A stretch of DNA of 64,000 nt from Mucilaginibacter sp. 14171R-50 (GTDB lineage: Bacteria; Bacteroidota; Bacteroidia; Sphingobacteriales; Sphingobacteriaceae). A model generated the notes under the pieces. It was not told the DNA's origin, did not search any database, and saw only the letters and a list, made by a program, of their open reading frames with translations. The DNA lies in the NCBI RefSeq assembly GCF_010093045.1, contig NZ_CP048115.1, forward strand, positions 3,968,001 to 4,032,000, written 5' to 3'. Positions 15,272 to 23,790 of this stretch are shown here, in pieces (the first letter of the stretch is position 1; the number at the start of each line of letters is the position of its first letter). The position numbers and the translations under genes were made by a program.

Positions 15272-16051
15272 ATGTCGAAAATTTCACAAAATATTAAGTT
15301 CCTTAGAAAAAAGAAAGGGCTAACCCAGCAGCAATTTGCCGATCAAGTTGGCATAAAGCGTTCATTAGTAGGCGCATACGAGGAAGAGCGGGCCGAACCC
15401 AAATATGAACTACTAAAACAATTAGCAATATTTTTTGATGTGTCCATTGACGATTTTATTAACGAAACCATTGACGAAAAATGGGCGCCTAAGCCAAAAG
15501 GCAACCCCGCAAACCTTAGGATACTAAGTATTTCGGTAGATAAGGAGGACAATGAAAATATTGAGATGGTACCGCTAAAGGCCAGCGCTGGTTACCTTAA
15601 TGGCTATGCCGACCCTGAATACGTATCGCAATTGCCAAAGCTTTATTTGCCCATGTTTAAACAAGGCACTTATCGCGGTTTCGAGATCAAAGGCGACTCG
15701 ATGCTGCCCCTGCAATCGGGTACTATTATAATAGGTGAATACCAGGAGAACTGGGCCGATGTAAAAATTGGCGAAACGTATGTTTTTATCACTAAAAGTG
15801 ATGGTGTGGTTTACAAGCGCGCGGGTAATAAATATAAAGAGAACCGGAACCTGAAACTAATATCAGATAACCCGGTATATGAGCCATATGAAGTAAACGC
15901 TGAAGATGTGCTGGAAGTTTGGAAAGCCAAAGCCTATATATCTACCCACATGCCAATGCCAACGCCCGAGCCTACTATGGAAAGCCTTACCAGCATGATG
16001 GCGCAGATGCAACGGTCGATAGCTAACCTTAACAATAAGGATATTAATTAA
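15272..16051 (+). CDS. XRE-HTH/S24 (LexA/CI-like) transcriptional regulator
   Basis: 259 aa. The N-terminal helix-turn-helix (about 6-62; KKKGLTQQQFADQVGIKRSLVGAYEE) is followed by an S24 domain: an Ala-Gly pair in KASAGYLNGY that could be a self-cleavage site, a nucleophile-type GDSMLPL and the late VVYKRAG lysine. This is the layout of phage CI and LexA repressors that self-cleave on RecA activation, though many Bacteroidota homologues are not phage-linked and their signals are unknown. No phage genes lie nearby. The C-terminal ~40 residues are Met/Pro-rich and helical. It is divergent to the GIY-YIG-like gene. Confidence 0.88.
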   Translation: MSKISQNIKFLRKKKGLTQQQFADQVGIKRSLVGAYEEERAEPKYELLKQLAIFFDVSIDDFINETIDEKWAPKPKGNPANLRILSISVDKEDNENIEMVPLKASAGYLNGYADPEYVSQLPKLYLPMFKQGTYRGFEIKGDSMLPLQSGTIIIGEYQENWADVKIGETYVFITKSDGVVYKRAGNKYKENRNLKLISDNPVYEPYEVNAEDVLEVWKAKAYISTHMPMPTPEPTMESLTSMMAQMQRSIANLNNKDIN

Positions 16052-16146
16052 TTACGGCAACAATTAAGTTACATAGTATCAGGTTAAACCATTCACCGTT
16101 ATCTTTATCATAACAACATTAAATTAAAAAACTAAAAAACCAGACT

Positions 16147-16494
16147 ATGAAAAAGATCATGATGATTTGCTTGTTCCTTGTTGGGATATCAGCAGTTAGC
16201 TTCGCGCAGGGCCGCCAGAGAATGAGCACTGCCGACAGGGTTAAAGCAATGAAGGAAAGCCTGAAACTTACTGACGACCAGGCGGCAAAGATCACCGTTA
16301 TTTACGATGCGCAAATGAAATCGATGGATAGCCTTCGTAACGCCGGTGGTGATATGCGTACACAAATGCGCCCGATGATGCAAGCTACCAATGATAAGGT
16401 AAAAGCTGTTTTAACTGCTGAGCAGGCAGCTGCATGGCAGAAAGAAATGGACGAAAGACGTGCCCAAAGACAAAATGGCGGCGGTGGCCGGTAA
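16147..16494 (+). CDS. Small periplasmic protein, Spy/DUF4890-like
   Basis: 115 aa, with a signal peptide ending SFAQ and then a short helical region (about 25-105) rich in Met, Lys and Gln: DRVKAMKESLKLTDDQAAKI, MDSLRNAGG and VLTAEQAAAWQKEMDERR. It resembles Spy/CpxP-like LTxxQ proteins that act as periplasmic chaperones or stress sensors. The tail is Gly-rich (QNGGGGR). It has its own terminator. The function is inferred from fold resemblance only. Confidence 0.75.
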   Translation: MKKIMMICLFLVGISAVSFAQGRQRMSTADRVKAMKESLKLTDDQAAKITVIYDAQMKSMDSLRNAGGDMRTQMRPMMQATNDKVKAVLTAEQAAAWQKEMDERRAQRQNGGGGR

Positions 16495-16519
16495 TCAAAA
16501 ACATTAATCATAATAAAAG

Positions 16520-16545
16520 AAGCGGCTATAGGCCGCTTTTTTTAT
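16520..16545 (+). terminator. Intrinsic terminator
   Basis: AAGCGGC (16520-16526)/GCCGCTT (16532-16538) with a 5-nt loop and a run of T, between the small periplasmic protein gene and bioF. Confidence 0.92.
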
Positions 16546-16564
16546 TTTAGCAAAAAATTACAGC

Positions 16565-17692
16565 GTGGCATCATCCGAAAAATATATGCAAAGTAAGCTT
16601 GATGAACGCAAAGTGCAGGGCAACTATCGCACCCTGCGCCCTGAAGGCAGCATGGTAGACTTCTGCTCAAACGATTACCTGGGCTTTGCCCGGTCTCCTG
16701 TTCTGAAAGATAATATCCGGCGAGAAACAGAGAGCTATCCGCAAAGCTTCAATGGTGCGACAGGCTCGCGCCTTATCTCGGGCAACTCTGCTTATACCGA
16801 AGAACTGGAAGCGCAAATAGCGGCTTTTCATCAGGCGGAAGCCGGGTTAATGTTTAATTCGGGTTATGATGCTAATGTGGGGTTGTTCTCGTCGTTACCG
16901 CAAAAGGGCGATACCATTATATGCGACGAACTGGTACATGCCTCTATTATCGACGGTGCCCGTTTAAGCTATGCCAACCGCTACACATTCCGCCATAATG
17001 ATCTGGAAAGCCTGGAGGGGAAATTAAAGAACGCAAAAGGCATTTGCTATGTGGTGATAGAAAGCGTTTACTCGATGGATGGCGACACCCCTCCTATTGC
17101 AGAAATTTTGCAGCTTACACAACAATATGGCGGGCATTTAATTGTAGATGAAGCACACGCGGTCGGCTTATATCCTGCCGGATTAATAAATCACTTAAAT
17201 TTACAGGATAAGGTTTTTACCCGCCTGGTAACTTTCAGCAAGGCTCTCGGCTGCCACGGGGCTATTGTTTTAGGTAGTGATCTGCTGCGCGAATATCTGA
17301 TCAATTTTGCCCGGTCGTTCATTTATACTACCGCAGCGCCGTTTCACCAGCTTGCAGCCATAAAAGCGGCTTACAATTTATTAAAAACCTCGTCGGCAGA
17401 TATTGAGCAGCTTCACGCAAATATCATGTTTTTTAAGCGCGGCATAGAACAAAGTCATGATCGATTGTTACAAAGCAACAGTGCTATACAGTGTATCATC
17501 TTAAACAGCAACGAAAGGGCTAAGCGGGCGGCCGCGCAGCTACAGTATGTGGGTTTAGATGTACGCGCGATATTAAGCCCTACCGTAGCGCAGGGCAGCG
17601 AGAGGATAAGGATCTGCATCCACGCCTATAACACCGCCGAAGAAATCGGCCTGCTTACATCCACTATCAACAACATCATCCATGAAATATAA
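16565..17692 (+). CDS. bioF: 8-amino-7-oxononanoate synthase
   Basis: 375 aa from a GTG at 16565; an ATG at 16586 is an alternative and the choice is uncertain. It is a PLP-dependent alpha-oxoamine synthase: CSNDYLGFAR, GATGSRLISGN, HASIIDGARLS, VDEAHAVGLYP and the lysine block TFSKALGCHG that binds PLP. It condenses pimeloyl-ACP/CoA with alanine in biotin synthesis. The final 11 nt overlap bioD in another frame. bioA and bioB are not in the window. The close relatives KBL and SPT are less likely because of the adjacent bioD. Confidence 0.92.
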   Translation: MASSEKYMQSKLDERKVQGNYRTLRPEGSMVDFCSNDYLGFARSPVLKDNIRRETESYPQSFNGATGSRLISGNSAYTEELEAQIAAFHQAEAGLMFNSGYDANVGLFSSLPQKGDTIICDELVHASIIDGARLSYANRYTFRHNDLESLEGKLKNAKGICYVVIESVYSMDGDTPPIAEILQLTQQYGGHLIVDEAHAVGLYPAGLINHLNLQDKVFTRLVTFSKALGCHGAIVLGSDLLREYLINFARSFIYTTAAPFHQLAAIKAAYNLLKTSSADIEQLHANIMFFKRGIEQSHDRLLQSNSAIQCIILNSNERAKRAAAQLQYVGLDVRAILSPTVAQGSERIRICIHAYNTAEEIGLLTSTINNIIHEI

Positions 17693-18296
17693 ACCCTTAT
17701 TTGTAACCGGTATTGGCACAGATATAGGCAAAACGCTGATATCGGCCATATTGGTTGAAAAATTAAAATGCGACTACTGGAAACCCGTACAATCCGGCGA
17801 TCTGGACAATTCCGACTCAATGAAGGTACAGCGGTTGATATCAAACAATACATCAGTATTTCACACGGAAGCCTACAGGCTTACCCAACCTTATTCGCCG
17901 CATAAATCGGCAGCGCTGGATGGAATTGAGATAGATGAAAAAACTATAACAGCCCCAAAAACCGATAACCAATTATTAATAGAGGGCGCAGGCGGACTGA
18001 TGGTGCCACTCAACGACCATTTCCTGATCATCGACCTGATACAACAGCTACAAGCCGAGGCAATATTGGTGTCTAAAAACTACCTGGGCAGCATTAACCA
18101 TACCTTATTATCAATTGAGGCGTTGAAACAGCGTGGCATCCCAGTTAAAGGCATCATTTTCAATGGCGAAAAAAATGCATCTACCGAGGATTATATCTCT
18201 GCATACACGCAGATTAAACATTTAGGCAGGATACCTGAGCTTTCTGTAGTTGATAAAAAAACAATTGCTGATGCAGGTAAATATATTTCGTTGTAA
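17682..18296 (+). CDS. bioD: Dethiobiotin synthetase
   Basis: 204 aa. A P-loop GIGTDIGKTLIS near the N-terminus, then YWKPVQSGD and a nucleotide-binding block LIEGAGGLMVPLN, are all characteristic of BioD. It carboxylates 7,8-diaminononanoate to dethiobiotin using ATP. It overlaps bioF by 11 nt, indicating translational coupling. Slightly shorter than E. coli BioD (about 225 aa), but no motif is missing. Confidence 0.94.
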   Translation: MKYKPLFVTGIGTDIGKTLISAILVEKLKCDYWKPVQSGDLDNSDSMKVQRLISNNTSVFHTEAYRLTQPYSPHKSAALDGIEIDEKTITAPKTDNQLLIEGAGGLMVPLNDHFLIIDLIQQLQAEAILVSKNYLGSINHTLLSIEALKQRGIPVKGIIFNGEKNASTEDYISAYTQIKHLGRIPELSVVDKKTIADAGKYISL

Positions 18297-18344
18297 TTTG
18301 CAGCCGATTTCCAATCCAACGGAAACGCCAACCAATTATATCAA

Positions 18345-19244
18345 ATGAAGAATATCACAGTAATAGGCTCGGGTACTATGGGCAATGGCATTGCCCATAC
18401 ATTTGCGCAAAATGGATTTAATGTATCGCTTGTAGATATCAGCGAAAGCGCCCTGCAAAAAGCCCTGCAAACTATAGCCGGCAACCTGGACCGCCAGATA
18501 AAAAAAGGCAGCATTGACGAGGCCGTAAAAACATCGACCTTAAATAATATAAAAACCTACACAAATGTAAAGGATGGCGCCGCCAGTGCCGACTTGGTTG
18601 TGGAAGCTGCTACAGAGAACCGCGAGATAAAGCTGAACCTTTTTAAGCAGCTTAGCGAGGTTTGCAAAACCGATGTAATATTGGCATCAAACACATCCTC
18701 AATATCCATCACTGAAATTGCATCGGCTACGGCTAACCCCGCTAATGTGATAGGTATGCATTTTATGAACCCCGTGCCGGTTATGAAACTGGTTGAGGTG
18801 ATACGAGGCTATGCCACTACCGACGCGGTGACCAATGTTATTATGGAGCTATCGCGCAAACTGGGTAAAGAACCGGTTGAGGTGAACGATTACCCGGGTT
18901 TTGTAGCTAACCGTATATTAATGCCCATGATAAACGAGGCTGTTTACACCCTTTTTGAAGGTGTGGCCGGTGTACATGAGATTGATACGGTAATGAAACT
19001 GGGTATGGCCCACCCCATGGGCCCGCTGCAACTGGCAGATTTTATTGGGCTTGATGTTTGCCTCGCGATATTAAAAGTGCTGCACAACGGCTTCGGAAAC
19101 CCTAAATATGCACCATGCCCGTTATTGGTAAATATGGTAACCGCGGGCCACTTGGGCGTAAAAAGCGGCAGCGGCTTTTATAAATATACACCGGGCAGTA
19201 AAGAGTTGGTAGTGGCAGATAAATTTGGCCCCCCTGCCCCCTGA
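18345..19244 (+). CDS. 3-hydroxybutyryl-CoA / 3-hydroxyacyl-CoA dehydrogenase
   Basis: 299 aa, the usual size. The NAD-binding GSGTMG (residues 8-13) begins a Rossmann domain, NTSSISITEIAS follows, and GMHFMNPVPVMKLVEVI holds the catalytic-type His. The C-terminal domain has DYPGFVANRILMPMINEA and MGPLQLADFIGLDV. It oxidises (S)-3-hydroxyacyl-CoA in fatty acid or butanoate metabolism. It sits 48 nt after bioD on the same strand, but no functional link to biotin is obvious. Confidence 0.93.
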   Translation: MKNITVIGSGTMGNGIAHTFAQNGFNVSLVDISESALQKALQTIAGNLDRQIKKGSIDEAVKTSTLNNIKTYTNVKDGAASADLVVEAATENREIKLNLFKQLSEVCKTDVILASNTSSISITEIASATANPANVIGMHFMNPVPVMKLVEVIRGYATTDAVTNVIMELSRKLGKEPVEVNDYPGFVANRILMPMINEAVYTLFEGVAGVHEIDTVMKLGMAHPMGPLQLADFIGLDVCLAILKVLHNGFGNPKYAPCPLLVNMVTAGHLGVKSGSGFYKYTPGSKELVVADKFGPPAP

Positions 19245-19386
19245 ATGGAGAGTTTTTGACAAGCTTAACGGTTTGTTATGCCGTACGTAGTGAAGCATCT
19301 ACTCGCCGACATGTATATCGGTGATGTATAATTCGATAATAGATCCTTCATTATCGTTCAGGATGAGAAGGTATAAATGAACTAAT

Positions 19387-19824
19387 ATGGAAAACAACGC
19401 TAACGACCGCACAGTAACATCTATAAGGCTATTTGATACAACTGCTGAAAAGATGTTTGATGCCTGGACAGATCCTGAAAAGCTGGCTAAATGGTGGGGA
19501 CCAAAAGGATTCAGCAACACTTTTCACGAATTTAACCCTGTACCGGGCGGTAACTGGAAATTTACCATGCATAGCCCTACCGGTGCCGACTACCCAAATG
19601 AAAGCGTATTTGTAGAAGTCGGCCCCAACAGGATCATTTTAAACCATGTGAACGCACCGATTTTTAAGCTCACTGCCACGTTTGAACCTGTGGACAGCCA
19701 AACCAGCCTTATTTTTGAACAGGAGTTCGAAACAACAGATCTTTTTGAAAAGGTAAAACATATCTGTATCCCCGCCAACGAAGAGAATTTTGACAGGCTG
19801 GAAGCTGTGTTGGGGTTGAGATAA
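19387..19824 (+). CDS. SRPBCC/AHSA1-like protein
   Basis: 145 aa. It shows the AHSA1 hallmark run AEKMFDAWTDPEKLAKWWGP near the N-terminus, then GGNWKFTMHSPTGADY and the late FEQEFETT. These small helix-grip proteins bind hydrophobic ligands; specific functions vary. No signal peptide. The preceding 140-nt spacer has no clear promoter, and the gene stands alone. Confidence 0.87.
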   Translation: MENNANDRTVTSIRLFDTTAEKMFDAWTDPEKLAKWWGPKGFSNTFHEFNPVPGGNWKFTMHSPTGADYPNESVFVEVGPNRIILNHVNAPIFKLTATFEPVDSQTSLIFEQEFETTDLFEKVKHICIPANEENFDRLEAVLGLR

Positions 19825-19956
19825 TATTCTTTTTTGTCATGCTGAAATTAGTGAGGCATCTATCAGTCTGACAGAACCACTCACCACTCCCTAATTACCA
19901 CCTTAAACCTTTCTTTTTTGCGTCTGTCATATAAGTATCTACTAAAAAATGTACAG

Positions 19957-20253
19957 ATGAAAACATTATCAAAATTCGGGGTGATAGCTGCAATAGCGGG
20001 TTCGCTGTTCCTGTCATCATGTGCAAGTGATTATTATGTGGCCGATCAACCTGTAGAACCGGTTTATGTAAGGCCGGTTGCACCATACGCGCGCGCCTAT
20101 TGGGTGCCCGGCGAATGGGTTTACCGCGGCCATCGTTACGTTTACAGAAACGGCTATTACACCCGCCCGCGTGCCAACCGCGTTTACGTACAAGGCAACT
20201 GGGTACACACGCCCAGGGGATACGCGTGGCGAAAAGGCCACTGGAGAAGGTAA
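19957..20253 (+). CDS. Small lipoprotein with YxWGxW-type tryptophan repeats
   Basis: 98 aa from the ATG at 19957. A lipoprotein signal ends LFLSSC (Cys at about residue 21), followed by a Pro/Val-rich linker and repeated W-x-x-G-x-W-like segments (YWVPGEWVYRGHRY, GNWVHTPRGYAWRKGHW). Such YXWGXW-repeat lipoproteins are common in Bacteroidota and Proteobacteria and have no known activity. The protein is very rich in Tyr, Arg and Trp. A frame-extended start at 19918 is unlikely because it precedes the signal peptide. Confidence 0.82.
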   Translation: MKTLSKFGVIAAIAGSLFLSSCASDYYVADQPVEPVYVRPVAPYARAYWVPGEWVYRGHRYVYRNGYYTRPRANRVYVQGNWVHTPRGYAWRKGHWRR

Positions 20254-20257
20254 TTTT

Positions 20258-20362
20258 TGATGTGCAGATATGCGGATGTGCAAATATGCAGATGATCAAG
20301 TATGTGTTAAAGGTTTAAACGAAGTTCATCTGCACATCTGTAATTTGCATATCTGCACATCT
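20258..20362. repeat. Degenerate locus-specific word repeat (GTGCAGATATGC / inverse)
   Basis: Words such as GATGTGCAGATATGC and GATGTGCAAATATGC on the left are mirrored on the right by CATCTGCACATCTG and GCATATCTGCACATC. The two arms pair in an imperfect hairpin between convergent genes, so it may serve as a bidirectional terminator. The last bases touch the argS stop codon. Confidence 0.75.
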
Positions 20363-22130
20363 ACATGCGTTCCGGTACCTCTATCCCGAGCAGGCCCATG
20401 GCCTTGCTGATAACCTTTGCCGATGCGGCGGAAAGCTGCAGCCTGAATTGTTTTAAGCGTTCTTCTTCGGCTTGCAGGATAGGTTTTTCATGGTAGAATT
20501 TATTGTAGGTTTTTGCCAGTTCGTACACGTAATTGGCGATTACCGCCGGACTATGTGCCGAGGCGGCTTCTGCAATTATTTCCGGGAATTTGGTCAGGGT
20601 AACGATCAGGTCCCGTTCTATACCATCCAGGTCGGCTACATCGTTTGTGCTGCCTGCTGCGGTATAACCCGCTCTGCTAAGCACCGATTTGATACGCGCG
20701 TGTGTGTACTGGATAAACGGCCCGGTATGTCCCTGAAAATCTATTGATTCCTTAGGATCGAACAGCAGGCGTTTTTTGGGGTCAACCTTAAGCAGAAAAT
20801 ATTTTAACGCGCCCATACCAATGGTACGGTATAGTTTATCCTTGTCCTCTTCGCTAAAGCTGTCTACTTTGCCCATAGCCTCGGTAGTTTCTTTAGCGGT
20901 GCTAAACATATCCGCCATCAGGTCGTCGGCGTCAACCACAGTTCCCTCACGGCTTTTCATTTTACCCGATGGCAGGTCGACCATACCATAAGATAAGTGA
21001 TACAAGCCCTGCGCCCAGCTTTTGCCCAGCTTTTGCAGGATCAGGAAAAGCACCTTAAAGTGGTAATCCTGCTCGTTACCCACCACATAAATGGATTCGT
21101 CCATCTTAAAATCATCGTACTTTAACTGCGCGGTACCCAGATCCTGCGTAATGTAAACCGATGTTCCATCGGCACGCAATACAAGTTTCTGGTCGAGGCC
21201 TTCGGCAGTAAGATCTATCCAAACCGAGCCGTCGTCCTTTTTAAAGAAAACGCCCTTTGCAAGGCCCTCTTCAACTATATCTTTACCTAATAAGTAGGTA
21301 TTGCTTTCGTAATAATATTTATCAAAGCTTACGCCAAGGGTTTTATAGGTAACATCAAAACCATCGTACACCCAGCCGTTCATGGTTTTCCAAAGGTTGA
21401 TAACGGCTTCATCGCCGGCTTCCCATTGCAACAGCATTTGCTGCGCTTCTTTTATTAACGGGGCATTTTTTTTGGCATCCTCTTCGGTTTGGCCTTCTTC
21501 AATTAGTTCCTGTATCTGCTGTTTGTAAGCCTTATCAAACCAAACGTAATACTTACCGGCAAGGTGGTCGCCTTTTAAGCCGCTGCTTTCAGGAGTTTCG
21601 CCCTGGCCAAACTCGCGCCAGGCCACCATACTTTTGCAGATATGGATACCCCTGTCGTTTACCAGGTTAGCTTTTACCACATCGTAACCCGCAGCCGCCA
21701 GTATTTCTGCCAGCGAAAACCCTAACAGGTTGTTACGGATATGCCCCAGATGTAACGGTTTATTGGTATTGGGCGATGAATATTCAACCATTACCTTTTT
21801 GCCGTTTGGCTTAGCTGCCGCGAAATCGTCCGCTAAAATTTGGGTGTGAAGTTTATCAAGCCAGAAACTATCAGACAAAGAAATATTTAAAAAACCTTTT
21901 ACTACATTAAAAGCTGCAATTTGAGGCAACGCTTTTTGCAAGTATTCGCCAATTTCGGTGCCCGTTTGCTCAGGTCCTTTACGTGAAACTTTAGTATATG
22001 GAAAGGTAACCAGGGTAACCTGTCCCTCAAACTCCTTGCGGGTTTCCTGCAGGTTTACATCTTTGGCTGCAATATCGGTTTGGTATAAATCTTTAACGGC
22101 CTTAACAACAGCCTCAATAATAAAATCCAT
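20361..22130 (-). CDS. argS: Arginyl-tRNA synthetase
   Basis: 589 aa. The class I signature appears as SSPNTNKPLHLGHIRNNLLG (HLGH = HIGH), and a KMSKS-like loop as GKMKSREG. The N-terminal Arg-tRNA-binding additional domain and the C-terminal DALR anticodon-binding domain (YNKFYHEKPIL, ending LGIEVPERM) are present. It charges tRNA-Arg. It is flanked by arginine-metabolism genes on the opposite strand. Confidence 0.97.
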   Translation of the reverse strand: MDFIIEAVVKAVKDLYQTDIAAKDVNLQETRKEFEGQVTLVTFPYTKVSRKGPEQTGTEIGEYLQKALPQIAAFNVVKGFLNISLSDSFWLDKLHTQILADDFAAAKPNGKKVMVEYSSPNTNKPLHLGHIRNNLLGFSLAEILAAAGYDVVKANLVNDRGIHICKSMVAWREFGQGETPESSGLKGDHLAGKYYVWFDKAYKQQIQELIEEGQTEEDAKKNAPLIKEAQQMLLQWEAGDEAVINLWKTMNGWVYDGFDVTYKTLGVSFDKYYYESNTYLLGKDIVEEGLAKGVFFKKDDGSVWIDLTAEGLDQKLVLRADGTSVYITQDLGTAQLKYDDFKMDESIYVVGNEQDYHFKVLFLILQKLGKSWAQGLYHLSYGMVDLPSGKMKSREGTVVDADDLMADMFSTAKETTEAMGKVDSFSEEDKDKLYRTIGMGALKYFLLKVDPKKRLLFDPKESIDFQGHTGPFIQYTHARIKSVLSRAGYTAAGSTNDVADLDGIERDLIVTLTKFPEIIAEAASAHSPAVIANYVYELAKTYNKFYHEKPILQAEEERLKQFRLQLSAASAKVISKAMGLLGIEVPERM

Positions 22131-22151
22131 CGCGCAAAATTAATAAATAAG

Positions 22152-22250
22152 TTCATGGTTGATGGTTCATAGTTCATAGAATTTAGCGGCAGGCTTTATC
22201 CCTATTTCAAAACCATCAACCATGAACTATCAACTATGAACCATCACTAA
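22152..22250. repeat. Degenerate word repeat (TTCATGGTTGATGG / inverse) upstream of the deiminase-family gene
   Basis: GTTCATGGTTGATGGTTCAT on the left is mirrored by ACCATCAACCATGAAC on the right, across a spacer including GGCAGGCTTTATCCC. The same vocabulary reappears 1.5 kb away at 23730-23790, so the pair brackets one gene. Confidence 0.75.
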
Positions 22251-22257
22251 AAAACAA

Positions 22258-22265
22258 TAGCTTTG
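22258..22265 (+). promoter_or_regulatory. TAnnTTTG (-7-like) box
   Basis: TAGCTTTG lies 19 nt upstream of the ATG at 22285. It matches the Bacteroidota -7 consensus, but a TTG at -33 is not evident because that position lies inside the word repeat. Confidence 0.45.
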
Positions 22266-22284
22266 TTTCTTCTTATAACCATTT

Positions 22285-23730
22285 ATGACACTTACTAACC
22301 GGGATTTTAAGATAGATGTAACATCTGAGATTGGCAACCTGCGCGTACTTTTGGTACATAGCCCCGATAGCGGATTGGGCAAAGTGGTACCCTCAAAGGC
22401 TCAGGATTGGTTGTTTGAGGATATTGTGCACCTGGACACCATGCGCCGCAAGGAATACGATTATTACATTAAACTGCTGATGTATTTTCTTGATCCTGAT
22501 AAGATAAAGGGCAAGCTGAACGAGATAGACAGTCCGGAAAGCAACCGCGATTTTTTCAAACCGGATAATCCCGCTTTCCATAATTCTGCAAAGGTCATCG
22601 AGATACAAACACTGCTGAGCGATATTTTGCAAAAGGATGATATCCGCAAGAAACTGGTTGCTTCCGTGTGCGCTATTGAAAGCTGCAACTACCGCCTGCA
22701 GTTACAATTGATAGATACCGATCCGGTTGAGCTGGCCAAAATATTTATCTCGGGTTCGTTGGACGATGACACCATGATCTTCGCGCCTATCCCCAACCTG
22801 ATATTCTCCCGAGACCTGGGTATTGCCATCAATAACCACATTTTACTGAACAAGCCTGCTAAAAAGGCGCGTTCGCGCGAGACACTGCTGATGCGTTATA
22901 TCTTTTTTAACCACCCCATGTTTGAGGCCTATCGTGATAACATCATAGAGATCTCCGAAAACAAGCAGCACTTTTTACGCCCGGGCGAAGCGAATGAAGA
23001 AAAAACTACGCTGGAAGGCGGCGATGTGATGATGGTTAGTCCGCAGCACCTGATCATTGGATGCAGCGAGCGTACCTCTATCAGCGGGGCTAACGAAGCC
23101 ATAAAGTTATTGTTTGAGAATGATGTAGTGAATAAGATAACCATCGTAAAAATCCCCCACAAACGCGATTATATGCACATTGATACCGTTTTTACACAGG
23201 TAAAGCGAAATGTGTGGGTGCTGCTAAGATCGTTAACGATTACTGAAAGTGAGCAATCGCAGCGCGAACCGATTGCCTGGTTTGCCGATAAAAAGAATAA
23301 AGATAAGCCGGAGATAGTACAGTTCAGGAAAGATAAAAAGCCGAAAACTTTTGACACCCTGGAAGACCTGTTAGATAACATTAGCCAAAAGGACCTGGAC
23401 TGTACCGAGCCCACCAAATTTATTTACTCAGGTAACGACAAGTTTCCATTTGATGCACGCGAGCAGTGGACTGACAGCTGCAACCTGCTGGCCCTCAAAG
23501 ATGGCGTAGTGCTGGGTTACGACCGTAACGACAAAACCGTTGAAGCTTTTAAGCAAAGCGGCTTCAATGTCGTTCACGTTACCGATCTGCTGCCAGAGTT
23601 TGAAAGCGGCGCGTTAAATCCCCAGGATTTGAAGGACACGTTGATATTAATGCCATCAGCCGAGCTTTCGCGTGCGCGGGGCGGCTTCCATTGCATGAGC
23701 ATGCCGCTCAAACGTGATTCAATTCTTTAG
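22285..23730 (+). CDS. Arginine-deiminase-family protein
   Basis: 481 aa, guanidino-group-modifying fold. Family blocks seen are an N-terminal LRVLLVHSPDSGL, LIFSRDLGIAI, LEGGDVMMVSPQHLIIG, YMHIDTVFT (catalytic-type His) and a C-terminal GGFHCMSMPL with the nucleophilic Cys. Canonical ArcA has about 410 aa; the extra length lies mainly in charged insertions around residues 50-130 and 320-370. Likely hydrolysis of arginine to citrulline and ammonia, though the insertions could mark another guanidine substrate. It is followed 57 nt later by ctlX, which fits an arginine/citrulline pathway. Confidence 0.86.
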   Translation: MTLTNRDFKIDVTSEIGNLRVLLVHSPDSGLGKVVPSKAQDWLFEDIVHLDTMRRKEYDYYIKLLMYFLDPDKIKGKLNEIDSPESNRDFFKPDNPAFHNSAKVIEIQTLLSDILQKDDIRKKLVASVCAIESCNYRLQLQLIDTDPVELAKIFISGSLDDDTMIFAPIPNLIFSRDLGIAINNHILLNKPAKKARSRETLLMRYIFFNHPMFEAYRDNIIEISENKQHFLRPGEANEEKTTLEGGDVMMVSPQHLIIGCSERTSISGANEAIKLLFENDVVNKITIVKIPHKRDYMHIDTVFTQVKRNVWVLLRSLTITESEQSQREPIAWFADKKNKDKPEIVQFRKDKKPKTFDTLEDLLDNISQKDLDCTEPTKFIYSGNDKFPFDAREQWTDSCNLLALKDGVVLGYDRNDKTVEAFKQSGFNVVHVTDLLPEFESGALNPQDLKDTLILMPSAELSRARGGFHCMSMPLKRDSIL

Positions 23731-23790
23731 TGTTCATGGTTCATAGATGATAGTTCATAGTATCTCTATCTGAACCATAAACTGCCATGA
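23730..23790. repeat. Degenerate word repeat (second copy of the TTCATGGTTCATAG set)
   Basis: TGTTCATGGTTCATAGATG and ATAGTTCATAG followed by TGAACCATAAACTGCCATG. It uses the same word vocabulary as the spacer at 22152-22250. Confidence 0.65.

Noticed and set aside
15272..16051. Prophage remnant suggested by the CI-like S24 regulator
   Set aside because: No phage structural, integrase or att-like genes within the window; such regulators are common outside phages in Bacteroidota.
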